The notes under the pieces are model-generated. The model searched no databases. It was not told where the DNA came from and worked only from the letters and a program-made list of their open reading frames with translations. Positions 19,875 through 28,157 of a stretch of DNA of 64,000 bases are shown in pieces (positions within the stretch are counted from its first letter, which is position 1; every line of letters starts with the position of its first letter). Both the position numbers and the translations under genes were made by a program. Source of the stretch: an uncultured Rhodobacter sp. (GTDB lineage Bacteria; Pseudomonadota; Alphaproteobacteria; Rhodobacterales; Rhodobacteraceae). The DNA is taken from contig CAMFII010000013.1 of the NCBI GenBank assembly GCA_945952585.1, positions 1 to 64,000 of the forward strand. Direction: 5' to 3'.

Positions 19875-20777
19875 ATGATTATGCGTTACTCCCTCCGCCA
19901 GCTCGAGATCTTCTGCGGCGTGGCACGGACCCTGTCCTACACCCGCGCGGCGGAAGAGTTGAACCTGACCCAGCCCGCCGTCTTCACCCAGGTGCGCCAG
20001 CTGGAGGACAGCGTCGGCACCCCGATCATAGAGCGCATCGGCAAGCGGCTGTTCCTGACCGACGCGGGTCGGCTCGTCCTCGACAGCGCCCGGACGATCC
20101 TTAGCGAGGCCGGGCGCATGGATCAGGCGCTTGCAGATCTTCGCGGCCTGTCCCGCGGGCGCTTGCGCATCTCCATCGTCTCGACGGCGAAGTACGACGT
20201 ACCTGCACGGCTGGGCGTCTTCTGCGCGCAGCATCCGGGTATCGATGTCGTCCTGAATGTCTGGAACCGAGAGGAATTGCTCGGTCGCCTCACCAACAAC
20301 GAGGACGACCTCTATATCCTCGGAACTCCGCCGGACAATCTTGACATCATTGCCGAGCCGTTCGCCGACAATCCCCTTGTTCTTGTCGCCGCTCCCGATC
20401 ATCCGCTCGCCTCCCGAAAAGGTCTTGTCGTCGGTGACTTGCGCGATCAGCCCTTCCTGATGCGGGAGACGGGATCAGGGACCCGGATCGCGGCCGAGAG
20501 GTTCTTTTCCGGCGCCGGGCTTCGTCCGAGCGTAAGGATGGAGCTTGGAGCAAACGAGGCCATCAAGCAGGCCGCGGCGGCCGGTCTCGGGCTCGCGGTG
20601 CTGTCGCGTGGGACCGTCGAGCTTGAGCTGAAGGTCGGGGTCCTGAAGCAGCTTGACGTCGAGGGTTTTCCGATCCTCCGCCGCTGGTACGTTGCCTATC
20701 TCAGCGGCAAGCGCCTTTCCGTGGCGGCACAGGCATTTCTGACCCAGTTGCGCGGCGGGGCGCGACCGGTCAGGTGA
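19875..20777 (+). CDS. cbbR: LysR-family regulator of cbbLSQO
   Basis: A 300-residue LysR-type regulator: HTH (LRQLEIFCGVARTLSYTRAAEELNLTQPAV, residues about 6-35), then an effector domain with IVSTAKYDVPA and FLMRETGSGTRIAAERFF typical of CbbR. It is divergent from cbbL and likely regulates it. A second ATG two codons later (19881) could be the real start, since the tail of a palindromic operator lies just upstream. It is distinct from the CbbR at 13874, so each cbb module has its own regulator. Confidence 0.88.
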   Translation: MIMRYSLRQLEIFCGVARTLSYTRAAEELNLTQPAVFTQVRQLEDSVGTPIIERIGKRLFLTDAGRLVLDSARTILSEAGRMDQALADLRGLSRGRLRISIVSTAKYDVPARLGVFCAQHPGIDVVLNVWNREELLGRLTNNEDDLYILGTPPDNLDIIAEPFADNPLVLVAAPDHPLASRKGLVVGDLRDQPFLMRETGSGTRIAAERFFSGAGLRPSVRMELGANEAIKQAAAAGLGLAVLSRGTVELELKVGVLKQLDVEGFPILRRWYVAYLSGKRLSVAAQAFLTQLRGGARPVR

Positions 20778-20869
20778 TCGAAAGCCCGGTCGCCAAGCGC
20801 GAGGCCTTGGTGGAATTCCATCGGAATGTCCTTGTCTTCGCCATCGCACACGGCGGCTCATGGGACCGA

Positions 20870-21214
20870 TCAGCGTTCCGGCTGATCCGGCTCCCCGGCG
20901 CAGAACTCATGATACAGAACCTGCATGACACGCGCCGATCGCGGCTCGGACAGGGCGTAGGTCCGGGCCCGGCCGTTGCGTTCGGCCCTGACCAATCCAT
21001 CGCCGCGCAGCCGTGCCAGGTGCTTCGACACTTCCGATTGCGGCAGACCGGCGAAGTCTTCCAGTTCGCCGACATTGGCCGGCGCCTCAGCGAGACGGCA
21101 AAGGATCACCAGACGCGCGGGATGGGAAATCGCCTTGAGAAACCGCGTGGTCAGCTCCGCCTTTGCCATCATCTGGCTGGCCGTGCCCCTTTCAAGATGG
21201 ATCTGCTGTGACAT
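20870..21214 (-). CDS. ArsR-family regulator with SqrR-like cysteine pair
   Basis: A 114-residue winged-helix ArsR/SmtB protein. The recognition region is VGELEDFAGLPQSEVSKHLARLRGDGLV (about residues 48-75). Its only cysteines are Cys39 (LVILCRLAE) and Cys105 (YHEFCAG). Their 66-residue spacing equals that of Cys41/Cys107 in Rhodobacter capsulatus SqrR, a repressor that senses sulfide by forming a polysulfide link. No metal-site CVC motif is present. The gene is divergent from soeABC, so I infer control of sulfite oxidation by reactive sulfur. The start at 21214 is preferred; an ATG ten codons upstream (21244) is possible. Confidence 0.85.
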   Translation of the reverse strand: MSQQIHLERGTASQMMAKAELTTRFLKAISHPARLVILCRLAEAPANVGELEDFAGLPQSEVSKHLARLRGDGLVRAERNGRARTYALSEPRSARVMQVLYHEFCAGEPDQPER

Positions 21215-21236
21215 TTCGCGATGCTCTCGTTCGGAC

Positions 21237-21266
21237 AGGCCCATTACGGGCCTTGATGCATGCATC
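21237..21266. promoter_or_regulatory. two adjacent palindromes in the soeA/arsR gap
   Basis: AGGCCC-attac-GGGCCT (21237-21253) is followed at once by the perfect 12-bp palindrome GATGCATGCATC (21255-21266). Both lie in the 96-base divergent gap and are candidate operators for the ArsR-family protein. Neither matches the ATTC-N8-GAAT site reported for SqrR. Confidence 0.45.
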
Positions 21267-21310
21267 GTACGGCTGGCACAAGGGGATGTCCCGGCAGGAA
21301 TGGAAGTGAC

Positions 21311-24082
21311 ATGACAGCGACCCAGCCGATCCTCAACGTCTCGCCCGCCGTCTCGGACGAAGTGCGAAAAACGACCTGCTACATGTGCGCCTGCCGCTGC
21401 GGGATCAATGTCCATCTCAAGTCGGGCAAGGTCAGCTATATCGAGGGCAACCGCGACCATCCGATCAACAAGGGCGTGCTCTGCGGCAAGGGGGCGTCGG
21501 GGATCAAGCAGATCACCGCGCCCTCGCGGCTGAGCCAGCCGCTGCGCCGGGTCGGCCCGCGCGGGTCGGGGGCGTTCAAGCCGATCTCGTGGGACGAGGC
21601 GCTGGAGCTGGCGGTAAGCTGGATGAAGCCCCTCCGCGAGACGGCGCCAGAGAAGCTCGCCTTCTTCACCGGGCGCGACCAGAGCCAGAGCCTGACGGGG
21701 TTCTGGGCGCAGGGCTTCGGGACGCCGAACTATGCCGCGCATGGCGGCTTCTGCTCGGTCAACATGGCGGCGGGCGGCATCTACACGATGGGCGGCGCCT
21801 TTTGGGAATTCGGCGCGCCGGACTGGGAGCGGACGAAGATGTTCGTCCTCTTCGGCGTGGCCGAGGACCATGACAGCAACCCGATCAAGATCGGCATCGG
21901 CAAGCTGAAGGCGCGGGGCGCGAAGATCGTCTCGGTCAACCCGATCCGCACCGGCTACAACGCGGTGGCGGATGACTGGCTGGCGGTCACGCCGGGGACG
22001 GATGGGCTGCTGATCCTGTCGCTGATCCATTGCCTGCTCGAGGCGGGCAAGGTCGATCTCGAATACCTCGCGCAGTTCACCAATGCGGCCTACCTGGTCG
22101 ATGCCACCGAGGGCCCGACGAAGGGCCTCTTCGTAAAGAACGCCGAGAGCCAGCCCTTCGTCATCGACCGGCGTACCCAGATGCCGGCACCGTGGGACGG
22201 CAAGGGGGTGGAGCCTGATGTGGGTGCAGTCTGGCAAGGGCATCGGACAGTCTTCCAGCACCTGGCCGAACGTTACCTGTCCCCAGACTACGCCCCCGAG
22301 ACGGTGGCGGAGACGGTCGGCATCCCGGCGGCACGGATCCGGGGGCTGGCGGCGGAACTGGCGCGAGTGGCCTTCGACGAGGCGATCGTGCTCGATCGGG
22401 AATGGACGGATTTCCGGGGCAACACCCACAAGACCATGCCCGGGCGGCCGGTCTCGTTCCATGCCATGCGCGGGATCTCGGCCCATTCGAACGGCTTCCA
22501 GACGGCCCGCGCCCTGCACCTGCTGCAAATCCTGCTCGGCGCGGTCGAGACGCCCGGAAGCTGGCGGATGAAGCCCCCCTATCCGAAGCCCGTCGAGGCC
22601 CATCCGACCCCGCATTTCGAGGCGGTGCCGGGCAAGCCGCTGTCCGGCCCGCATCTGGGCTATGTCCGCTCGCCCGAGCAACTTGCGCTCAAGTCCGATG
22701 GCAGCCCGGCGCGGATCGACAAGGGATTCAGCTGGGAGAACCCGTTCTCGGCCCATGGCCTGATGCACATGGTCATCCCGAACGCTGCTGCTGGCGATCC
22801 CTACCGGATCGATACGCTGTTCCTCTATATGGCGAACATGGCCTGGAACTCCTCCATGAACACCGAGAAGGTCATGGAGATGCTGACGGCCAAGGGCGAG
22901 GATGGCGAATACATCATCCCGCGCATCATCTATTCCGACGCCTATGCCTCCGAGACGGTGGCCTATGCCGACCTGATCCTGCCCGACACGACCTATGTCG
23001 AGCGCCACGACTGCATCAGCCTTCTGGACCGTCCGATCAGCGAGCCCGACGCCGCGGGCGACGCCATCCGCTGGCCGGTGGTCGAGCCTGACCGCGACGT
23101 GCGCGGCTTCCAGTCGGTGCTGATCGACCTAGGCGCACGACTGGGTCTGCCGGGCTTCGTGACTCCAGAGGGCAAGCCGCTCTATCGCGACTATGCCGAC
23201 TACATCGCCAACCACCAGCGCCGCCCCGGCGTCGGGCCGCTGATGGGCTTCCGCGGCAATGGTGATCAGGTCGGACGGGGCGCCCCGAACCCCGACCAGG
23301 TAAGGCGCTACATCGAGAACGGGAGTTTTTTCCAGGCGCATGTCCCGGAAGAGGCCGCCTTCTACAAACCCTGGAACGCGGCCTATCAGGACTGGGCTGT
23401 TGCAACCGGCTTCTACGAAAGCCCGCAGCCCTATCTCTTCAGCCTCTGGTCCGAGCCGATGCGCCGGTTCCAGCTTGCGGCCGAGGGGCATGGCCATCCC
23501 CAGCCCCCCGATCACCTGCGCGCGCGGCTGAAGGTGGCGATGGACCCGCTGCCCCTCTGGTATCCGCCCTATGGCGAGACGGCAGGCGAGGCCTATCCGG
23601 TCCACGCCCTGACGCAGCGGCCGATGCACATGTATCACAGCTGGGGCAGCCAGAACGCCTGGCTGCGGCAGATCACCGGGAAGAACTATCTCTATGTCCC
23701 GACGAAGATCTGGCGCGAGCAGGGCTTCCGCGACGGCGACTGGGCGAGGGTGACCTCGCCTTCCGGCACGATCACCGTTCCGGTCGCGCATATGGCGGCT
23801 CTGAACGAGAATACCGTCTGGACCTGGAACGCCATCGGCAAACGCCGGGGGGCCTGGGCTCTGGACAAGGATGCGACCGAGGGGACGAAAGGGTTCCTCT
23901 TGAACCACCTGATCTCGGAGCTTCTGCCCGAACAGGGTGATGGCATGCGCTGGTCGAACTCGGACCCCGTCACCGGGCAGGCCGCCTGGTTCGACCTGCG
24001 CGTCAGGATCGAGCGGGTGGAGCCGGAGGAAATCGTCCAGCCGAACTTCCCGACCTTGCCCTTCCCGGGAGGCCGCACATGA
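21311..24082 (+). CDS. soeA: sulfite dehydrogenase, molybdopterin subunit SoeA
   Basis: A 923-residue DMSO-reductase-family oxidoreductase. The N-terminal [4Fe-4S] motif uses Cys23, Cys26, Cys30 and Cys58 (CYMCACRC ... GVLCGKG). Cys148 in GGFCSVNM is the likely molybdenum ligand. The C-terminal molydopterin-binding region has HSWGSQNAWLRQI. There is no twin-arginine signal, as expected for cytoplasm-facing SoeA, which oxidises sulfite to sulfate and passes electrons to SoeB and membrane SoeC. Pairing with a 16-Cys ferredoxin and a DmsC-like anchor supports Soe over formate dehydrogenase. Thiosulfate or polysulfide reductase is the main alternative, but those catalytic subunits carry Tat signals. 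Confidence 0.87.
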   Translation: MTATQPILNVSPAVSDEVRKTTCYMCACRCGINVHLKSGKVSYIEGNRDHPINKGVLCGKGASGIKQITAPSRLSQPLRRVGPRGSGAFKPISWDEALELAVSWMKPLRETAPEKLAFFTGRDQSQSLTGFWAQGFGTPNYAAHGGFCSVNMAAGGIYTMGGAFWEFGAPDWERTKMFVLFGVAEDHDSNPIKIGIGKLKARGAKIVSVNPIRTGYNAVADDWLAVTPGTDGLLILSLIHCLLEAGKVDLEYLAQFTNAAYLVDATEGPTKGLFVKNAESQPFVIDRRTQMPAPWDGKGVEPDVGAVWQGHRTVFQHLAERYLSPDYAPETVAETVGIPAARIRGLAAELARVAFDEAIVLDREWTDFRGNTHKTMPGRPVSFHAMRGISAHSNGFQTARALHLLQILLGAVETPGSWRMKPPYPKPVEAHPTPHFEAVPGKPLSGPHLGYVRSPEQLALKSDGSPARIDKGFSWENPFSAHGLMHMVIPNAAAGDPYRIDTLFLYMANMAWNSSMNTEKVMEMLTAKGEDGEYIIPRIIYSDAYASETVAYADLILPDTTYVERHDCISLLDRPISEPDAAGDAIRWPVVEPDRDVRGFQSVLIDLGARLGLPGFVTPEGKPLYRDYADYIANHQRRPGVGPLMGFRGNGDQVGRGAPNPDQVRRYIENGSFFQAHVPEEAAFYKPWNAAYQDWAVATGFYESPQPYLFSLWSEPMRRFQLAAEGHGHPQPPDHLRARLKVAMDPLPLWYPPYGETAGEAYPVHALTQRPMHMYHSWGSQNAWLRQITGKNYLYVPTKIWREQGFRDGDWARVTSPSGTITVPVAHMAALNENTVWTWNAIGKRRGAWALDKDATEGTKGFLLNHLISELLPEQGDGMRWSNSDPVTGQAAWFDLRVRIERVEPEEIVQPNFPTLPFPGGRT

Positions 24083-24816
24083 CACAATTGCCCGCCACGA
24101 CCGGAAAGAAGCTCGGACTCGTCGTCGATCTTGATACCTGCGTCGGCTGTCAGGCCTGCGTGACCGCCTGCAAGGGCTGGAACGACCAGGGCTATGGCGT
24201 GCCGCTGTCTGACCAGGACCCTTATGGCTCGGATCCGTCCGGGACCTTCCTCAACCGGGTTCACGCCTACGAGGTGCAGCCCGAGGCCGGTCCGGCCCAG
24301 ATCGTCAACTTCCCGCGCTCCTGCCTGCATTGCGAGGCGGCACCCTGCGTTACCGTTTGTCCGACGGGGGCAAGCTACAAGCGCGTCGAGGACGGGATCG
24401 TTCTGGTGAACGAGGATGCCTGCATCGGCTGCGGCCTCTGCGCCTGGGCCTGCCCCTATGGCGCGCGGGAACTCGACGCCGCCGCCGGGGTGATGAAGAA
24501 GTGCACCCTCTGCGTCGACCGCATCTACAACGAAAACCTGCCCGAGGAAGACCGCGAGCCCGCCTGCGTCCGCACCTGCCCGACCGGCGCGCGGCATTTC
24601 GGCGACTTCGCCGATCCTGACAGCAAGGTAAGCCGCCTCACGGCCGAGCGCGGCGGTTTCGAACTGATGCCCGAGATGGGAACGAAGCCGACCAACAGGT
24701 ACCTGCCACCGCGCCGCAAGGGACCGCCCGAGGCCGCTTCGCCGCTGGCACCGCTTCTCGACATCCAGGCGACCGGCTTTGCCGGCTGGCTCGATCGCAT
24801 GCTGGGAAAGATCTGA
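24079..24816 (+). CDS. soeB: sulfite dehydrogenase, iron-sulfur subunit SoeB
   Basis: A 245-residue polyferredoxin with sixteen cysteines in four [4Fe-4S] groups: 21/24/27/31, 82/85/90/94, 115/118/121/125 and 142/145/163/167. This is the DmsB/NrfC-like electron wire linking SoeA to SoeC. No signal peptide is visible, so it acts in the cytoplasm. The start overlaps the soeA stop by four bases and soeC follows without a gap, so the three genes form one translational unit. Confidence 0.9.
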   Translation: MTQLPATTGKKLGLVVDLDTCVGCQACVTACKGWNDQGYGVPLSDQDPYGSDPSGTFLNRVHAYEVQPEAGPAQIVNFPRSCLHCEAAPCVTVCPTGASYKRVEDGIVLVNEDACIGCGLCAWACPYGARELDAAAGVMKKCTLCVDRIYNENLPEEDREPACVRTCPTGARHFGDFADPDSKVSRLTAERGGFELMPEMGTKPTNRYLPPRRKGPPEAASPLAPLLDIQATGFAGWLDRMLGKI

Positions 24817-25686
24817 ATGCATCCCGCTCCTTCCGTCATCCTTTTCACCGTGCTCTCGGGCCTCGGGTTCGGCTTTCTCACCTGCCTGAACCTCGGGTTG
24901 GCCCTGCCGCAGGGCATCGGCGGGTTCCTTGCCTTCGCCGTCGGCTATGGTCTTGCCGTCGGCGGCCTGATTGCATCGACCTTCCATCTCGGCCACCCGG
25001 AACGCGCGATCCGCGCTTTCACCCAATGGCGCACCAGCTGGCTCAGCCGTGAGGGCTGGGCGGCGGTCCTCGCGCTGCTGGGCACCGCGCCGGTGGCACT
25101 CGGGGCGATGGGTGGCGCGCGGCCCGGCCTGCTGGGCCTGGTCGCGGCCCTTCTCTGCCTGGCCACCATCGGCTGCACCTCGATGATCTATGCCCAATTG
25201 AAGACGGTGCCGCGCTGGAACTTCTGGACCACGCCCGCGCTCTTCTTCGGCTTTGCCCTGACCGGGGGTGTCCTCCTGAGCGACCTGCCGCTTGCAGGCG
25301 AAGTGCTCAGCCTGGCGCTGGCTTTCCTGCTGGCCTTCTCCTTCGTCCGCGGCGACCGCCGCTTTGCCGAGGCCGGCGCGACGCTCGGCAGCGCAACCGG
25401 TCTGGGCGCCATCGGCAGCGTGCGCGTCTTCGAGCAGGCCCATACCGCCGGGAACTATCTTCTGCGCGAGATGATCCACGTTGTCGGACGCAAGCATTCC
25501 CGCAAGCTGCGCATGATTGCGGTGGTTGCTGTCGCCCTGCCCGCCCCGATCCTTGCCCTGCTGCCCGACGGGTTGGTTGCGATGATCCCCGCGGTTCTTT
25601 TCCACCTCATCGGCGCCTTTGCCGCACGGTGGCTCTTCTTCGCGGAAGCCGAACATGTCGTGGGCACCTATTACGGGAAACGCTAG
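24817..25686 (+). CDS. soeC: sulfite dehydrogenase, membrane anchor SoeC
   Basis: A 289-residue DmsC-family membrane protein with about eight hydrophobic helices, starting with ILFTVLSGLGFGFLTCLNLG. It includes the STFHLGHPERA segment after the second helix and a charged stretch GRKHSRKLR between late helices. It anchors SoeAB to the inner membrane and passes electrons to the quinone pool. The ATG directly abuts the soeB stop (TGAATG). The gene ends at 25686, followed by a weak hairpin. Confidence 0.87.
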   Translation: MHPAPSVILFTVLSGLGFGFLTCLNLGLALPQGIGGFLAFAVGYGLAVGGLIASTFHLGHPERAIRAFTQWRTSWLSREGWAAVLALLGTAPVALGAMGGARPGLLGLVAALLCLATIGCTSMIYAQLKTVPRWNFWTTPALFFGFALTGGVLLSDLPLAGEVLSLALAFLLAFSFVRGDRRFAEAGATLGSATGLGAIGSVRVFEQAHTAGNYLLREMIHVVGRKHSRKLRMIAVVAVALPAPILALLPDGLVAMIPAVLFHLIGAFAARWLFFAEAEHVVGTYYGKR

Positions 25687-25977
25687 ACCTTAAGCTGCCC
25701 CGGTTCATTCGAAACGGGGCGGCCGCCCTGTGACTCGAATTCTGCACGATTGCCGGCAGCCAGGGCAGGCAAGCATGCCAAACCCGGCCCTAAAGAAGCA
25801 ACCGCGACATATCAAACCGACCAGTCTCATCACATGCCAGTCAAATGCAGGCCCAGTTGCGCTAGACGCTGGCATGGCCTTCTTCCGCTCGCCACGCAAG
25901 CTGCGGCGAAAGACTCGACTTTTTCGCTGTCAGGTCCATCCTTGATGCAGGGCTAGACCATAAGGATGGAGACGGAC
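25687..25977. other. 291-base non-coding gap after soeC
   Basis: It holds a GCCCCG/CGGGGC hairpin (25697-25720, loop TTCATTC region, no T-run) just after soeC that may stop or stabilise the transcript. The remainder has lower GC than the flanks. Two short overlapping open frames (about 70 codons) lack ribosome sites and look random. The end must hold the promoter and leader of the next gene; I see no convincing sigma-70 boxes. Confidence 0.5.
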
Positions 25978-26223
25978 ATGGCAGGCATGGGCTGGATTGC
26001 GGCAATCATTGTCGGCGGACTTGCCGGCTGGATCGCCTCGTCGCTGATGAAAAGCTCGACGGGCATCCTGATGAACATTGTGCTCGGCATTGTCGGTGCG
26101 ATCGTCGCAAGCTTCCTGTTCGGCTTGCTCGGCGTCAGTTTCGGCGGGATCATCGGCAATCTGATCGCCGGAGTCATCGGCGCCGCGATCCTGATCGGCA
26201 TCGCCCGGGCAGTGAAGGGCTAG
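25978..26223 (+). CDS. GlsB/YeaQ/YmgE-family small membrane protein
   Basis: An 81-residue, glycine-rich membrane protein with three predicted helices (GWIAAIIVGGLAGWIAS; NIVLGIVGAIVASFLFGLL; IGNLIAGVIGAAILIGIA). This matches the transglycosylase-associated/YeaQ family often induced by general stress, of unknown mechanism. I choose the ATG at 25978 because GGAG lies six bases upstream; an ATG four codons earlier (25966) and one three codons later are alternatives. It is a single gene flanked by 291 and 66 bases. Confidence 0.85.
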   Translation: MAGMGWIAAIIVGGLAGWIASSLMKSSTGILMNIVLGIVGAIVASFLFGLLGVSFGGIIGNLIAGVIGAAILIGIARAVKG

Positions 26224-26289
26224 ACCACACGACTTGCGGCGGACGGGCGACCACGCTACGCGGGGAGCGATCCCAGCCGGAGCAACTTC

Positions 26290-27087
26290 ATGTCTGACCG
26301 TTCCTACCGCTTCACCCATGCGATCACCCGCCGTCCGGGGGCCAGCATCACCGGCGGGCTTCGCGCGGTCGATACGGGTGCACCCGATCTGGCGGCGATG
26401 CTTGGCCATCACGCCGATTACGTCACCGCCCTCCGCTCGACCGGCGCGACGGTGATCGAACTCGACCCGCTCGAGGCCTATCCGGATTCGGTCTTTGTCG
26501 AGGACACCGCGCTTTGCCTGCCGCAAGGCGCCGTGGTCATGCGCCCCGGCGCCCCCTCGCGCCTGGGTGAGGCAGCCGAGATGGCGCCGCACCTGAAGGC
26601 GCTTTATGCCGAGGTCGTCGCCATCGACGGGCCCGACAGCTTCATCGAGGGTGGCGACATCCTGACGACCGAGCGCGAGATCCTCGTCGGCCGGTCTGCC
26701 CGCACCAACGCCGCCGGCATCGCCGAATTGACCCGCAAGGTCGCCCCCTGGGGTCATACGGTGCGCGAGGTCTTCACCCCGCCCGGTGTGCTGCATTTCA
26801 AGACCGACTGCTCGCTCCTCGATGCCGAGACGATCCTTTCGACCGATCGCCTTGCCGCCTCGGGCTGCTTCGAGGGCTACCGGGTGATCCCCGTAGCCGA
26901 AGGGGAAGAGGCTGCGGCGAACTCGATCCGCTTCAACGACCTCGTCATCGTGCCCGCCGGTTTCCCGCGGACTGCCGAACGCATCGCCAAGGCGGGCTAT
27001 ACCCTGCGCGAGGTCGGCAACAGCGAATGTGCCAAGCTGGACGGCGGAATGTCCTGCCTGTCGTTGCGCTTCACACCCAAGGGTTGA
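26290..27087 (+). CDS. ddaH: dimethylarginine dimethylaminohydrolase
   Basis: A 265-residue guanidine-modifying enzyme. Substrate-binding and catalytic residues are visible: Glu71-Asp72 in FVEDTAL, Glu120-Asp123 in IEGGDIL, His169 in LHFKTDCSLL and the nucleophile Cys256 in GGMSCLSLR. Spacing closely parallels Pseudomonas DDAH, which hydrolyses methylated arginines to citrulline and methylamines. A plain arginine deiminase would be longer, about 400 residues. CGGAG precedes the ATG. It is followed by a glycosyltransferase-like gene on the same strand. Confidence 0.88.
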   Translation: MSDRSYRFTHAITRRPGASITGGLRAVDTGAPDLAAMLGHHADYVTALRSTGATVIELDPLEAYPDSVFVEDTALCLPQGAVVMRPGAPSRLGEAAEMAPHLKALYAEVVAIDGPDSFIEGGDILTTEREILVGRSARTNAAGIAELTRKVAPWGHTVREVFTPPGVLHFKTDCSLLDAETILSTDRLAASGCFEGYRVIPVAEGEEAAANSIRFNDLVIVPAGFPRTAERIAKAGYTLREVGNSECAKLDGGMSCLSLRFTPKG

Positions 27088-27158
27088 GGGCTTCCGTCCG
27101 GCGCGTCCGCCGCTTAGGATCGGGCTGAGACCGGGAAGCGGCGGTGATCGGGGGCAGA

Positions 27159-28157
27159 ATGGCCAAGGCCAGGACAAGGCAGCGCTTCAACATCGTCGCG
27201 ATCCTTCAGGACGGACGGCTTGGTTACGAAGCCGCGCTGCTTGCCGCCTCGCTGCGCCACTTCGATCCCGAATTCCCCGGCCGTCTGATCCTGGCCGAGC
27301 CCCTGCCCGGAGGACGCTGGCGCGGCGATACACGCCTGCCCGACGGCCCGCTGCGCCGGTTCCTCGACGAACAGGGCGCGGAGTATCTGGGCTTTCCCGT
27401 CCGCCATTTCGGTGCCGATTGGCCGCAGGGCAACAAGATCGAATGCCTGGCGCAATTGCCGGACGAGCCGTTCCTTTTTCTCGACACGGACACGCTGGTC
27501 ACCGGCAGCTTCGCGGAGGTGGCCTTCGACTTCGCCCGCCCGTCGGCCTCGATGCGGCGCGAGGGGACCTGGCCGCAACCAGAGCTTTACGGGCCGGGCT
27601 ACGGGGCGATCTGGAAGTCGCTTTATGATCGGCTGGGGCTGGGCTTTGCCGCCACGCTCGACCTGCGGCAGCCCGACGAGTACTGGCAGCGATACCTCTA
27701 CTTCAACGCCGGCTGGTTCTTTCACGAAAGCCCCCGTCTTTTTGGCGAACGCTTCCTTGCCGCTGCGCGGATGATCCGCGACGATCCGCCGGCAGAGTTG
27801 ACCGGACAGGTGATCTATCCCTGGCTCGACCAGATCGCCCTGCCGCTGGTCATCCACGGGCTGGGGGGCGGGCGGCCGGGGCCCGAGCTTGCGGGCCTTG
27901 ATGGCAACGTCACCTGCCACTGGCGCACCCTGCCCCTGCTTTATGCCCGGGAGTCCGACCGGACGGTCGCGGCCCTGGAAGAGGTCTGCGCGCCGAACCC
28001 GGTGAAGCGGGTCCTGAAGGACTACGAGCCATTCAAGCGCCTGGTATATCAGGGCAAGGGCGCCGACGTACGGGCGCTGTTCAACCAGGATGACCTGCCG
28101 CGGCGCGAACAGATGATCCGCAATGCGATCAAGCGCGCCGGGCTCTGGATGCGCTAG
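27159..28157 (+). CDS. glycosyltransferase-like protein, function unknown
   Basis: A 332-residue protein resembling a GT-A-type nucleotide-sugar enzyme. An early FNIVAILQDGRLGYEAALLAASL segment is followed by FLDTDTLVTG (near residue 108), a DxD-type metal site. Conserved-looking NAGWFFHES and YPWLDQIALPL segments come later. No signal or membrane helix is visible. I start it at 27159; a GTG at 27144 is also in frame. The acceptor and sugar are unknown. The end overlaps the convergent LysE gene by four bases, and it is 71 bases after ddaH with no evident link. Confidence 0.6.
   Translation: MAKARTRQRFNIVAILQDGRLGYEAALLAASLRHFDPEFPGRLILAEPLPGGRWRGDTRLPDGPLRRFLDEQGAEYLGFPVRHFGADWPQGNKIECLAQLPDEPFLFLDTDTLVTGSFAEVAFDFARPSASMRREGTWPQPELYGPGYGAIWKSLYDRLGLGFAATLDLRQPDEYWQRYLYFNAGWFFHESPRLFGERFLAAARMIRDDPPAELTGQVIYPWLDQIALPLVIHGLGGGRPGPELAGLDGNVTCHWRTLPLLYARESDRTVAALEEVCAPNPVKRVLKDYEPFKRLVYQGKGADVRALFNQDDLPRREQMIRNAIKRAGLWMR

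Noticed and set aside
20870-23008. A 712-codon open frame on the minus strand opposite soeA, continuous with the ArsR gene
   Set aside because: Only the last 114 codons encode a recognisable protein. The rest mirrors soeA in a GC-rich reading frame and has arginine/glycine/aspartate-rich, family-less sequence.
23692-25656. A 654-codon minus-strand open frame opposite soeA, soeB and soeC
   Set aside because: Spurious mirror frame. All three plus-strand genes have intact family motifs and coupled starts.
21311-25686. Formate dehydrogenase or thiosulfate/polysulfide reductase
   Set aside because: No Tat signal on the catalytic subunit and a DmsC-type anchor fit SoeABC better; biochemical proof is still lacking.
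25730-25945. Small protein gene after soeC
   Set aside because: Two overlapping frames of about 70 codons, no ribosome site, no hydrophobic or family pattern; more likely non-coding.
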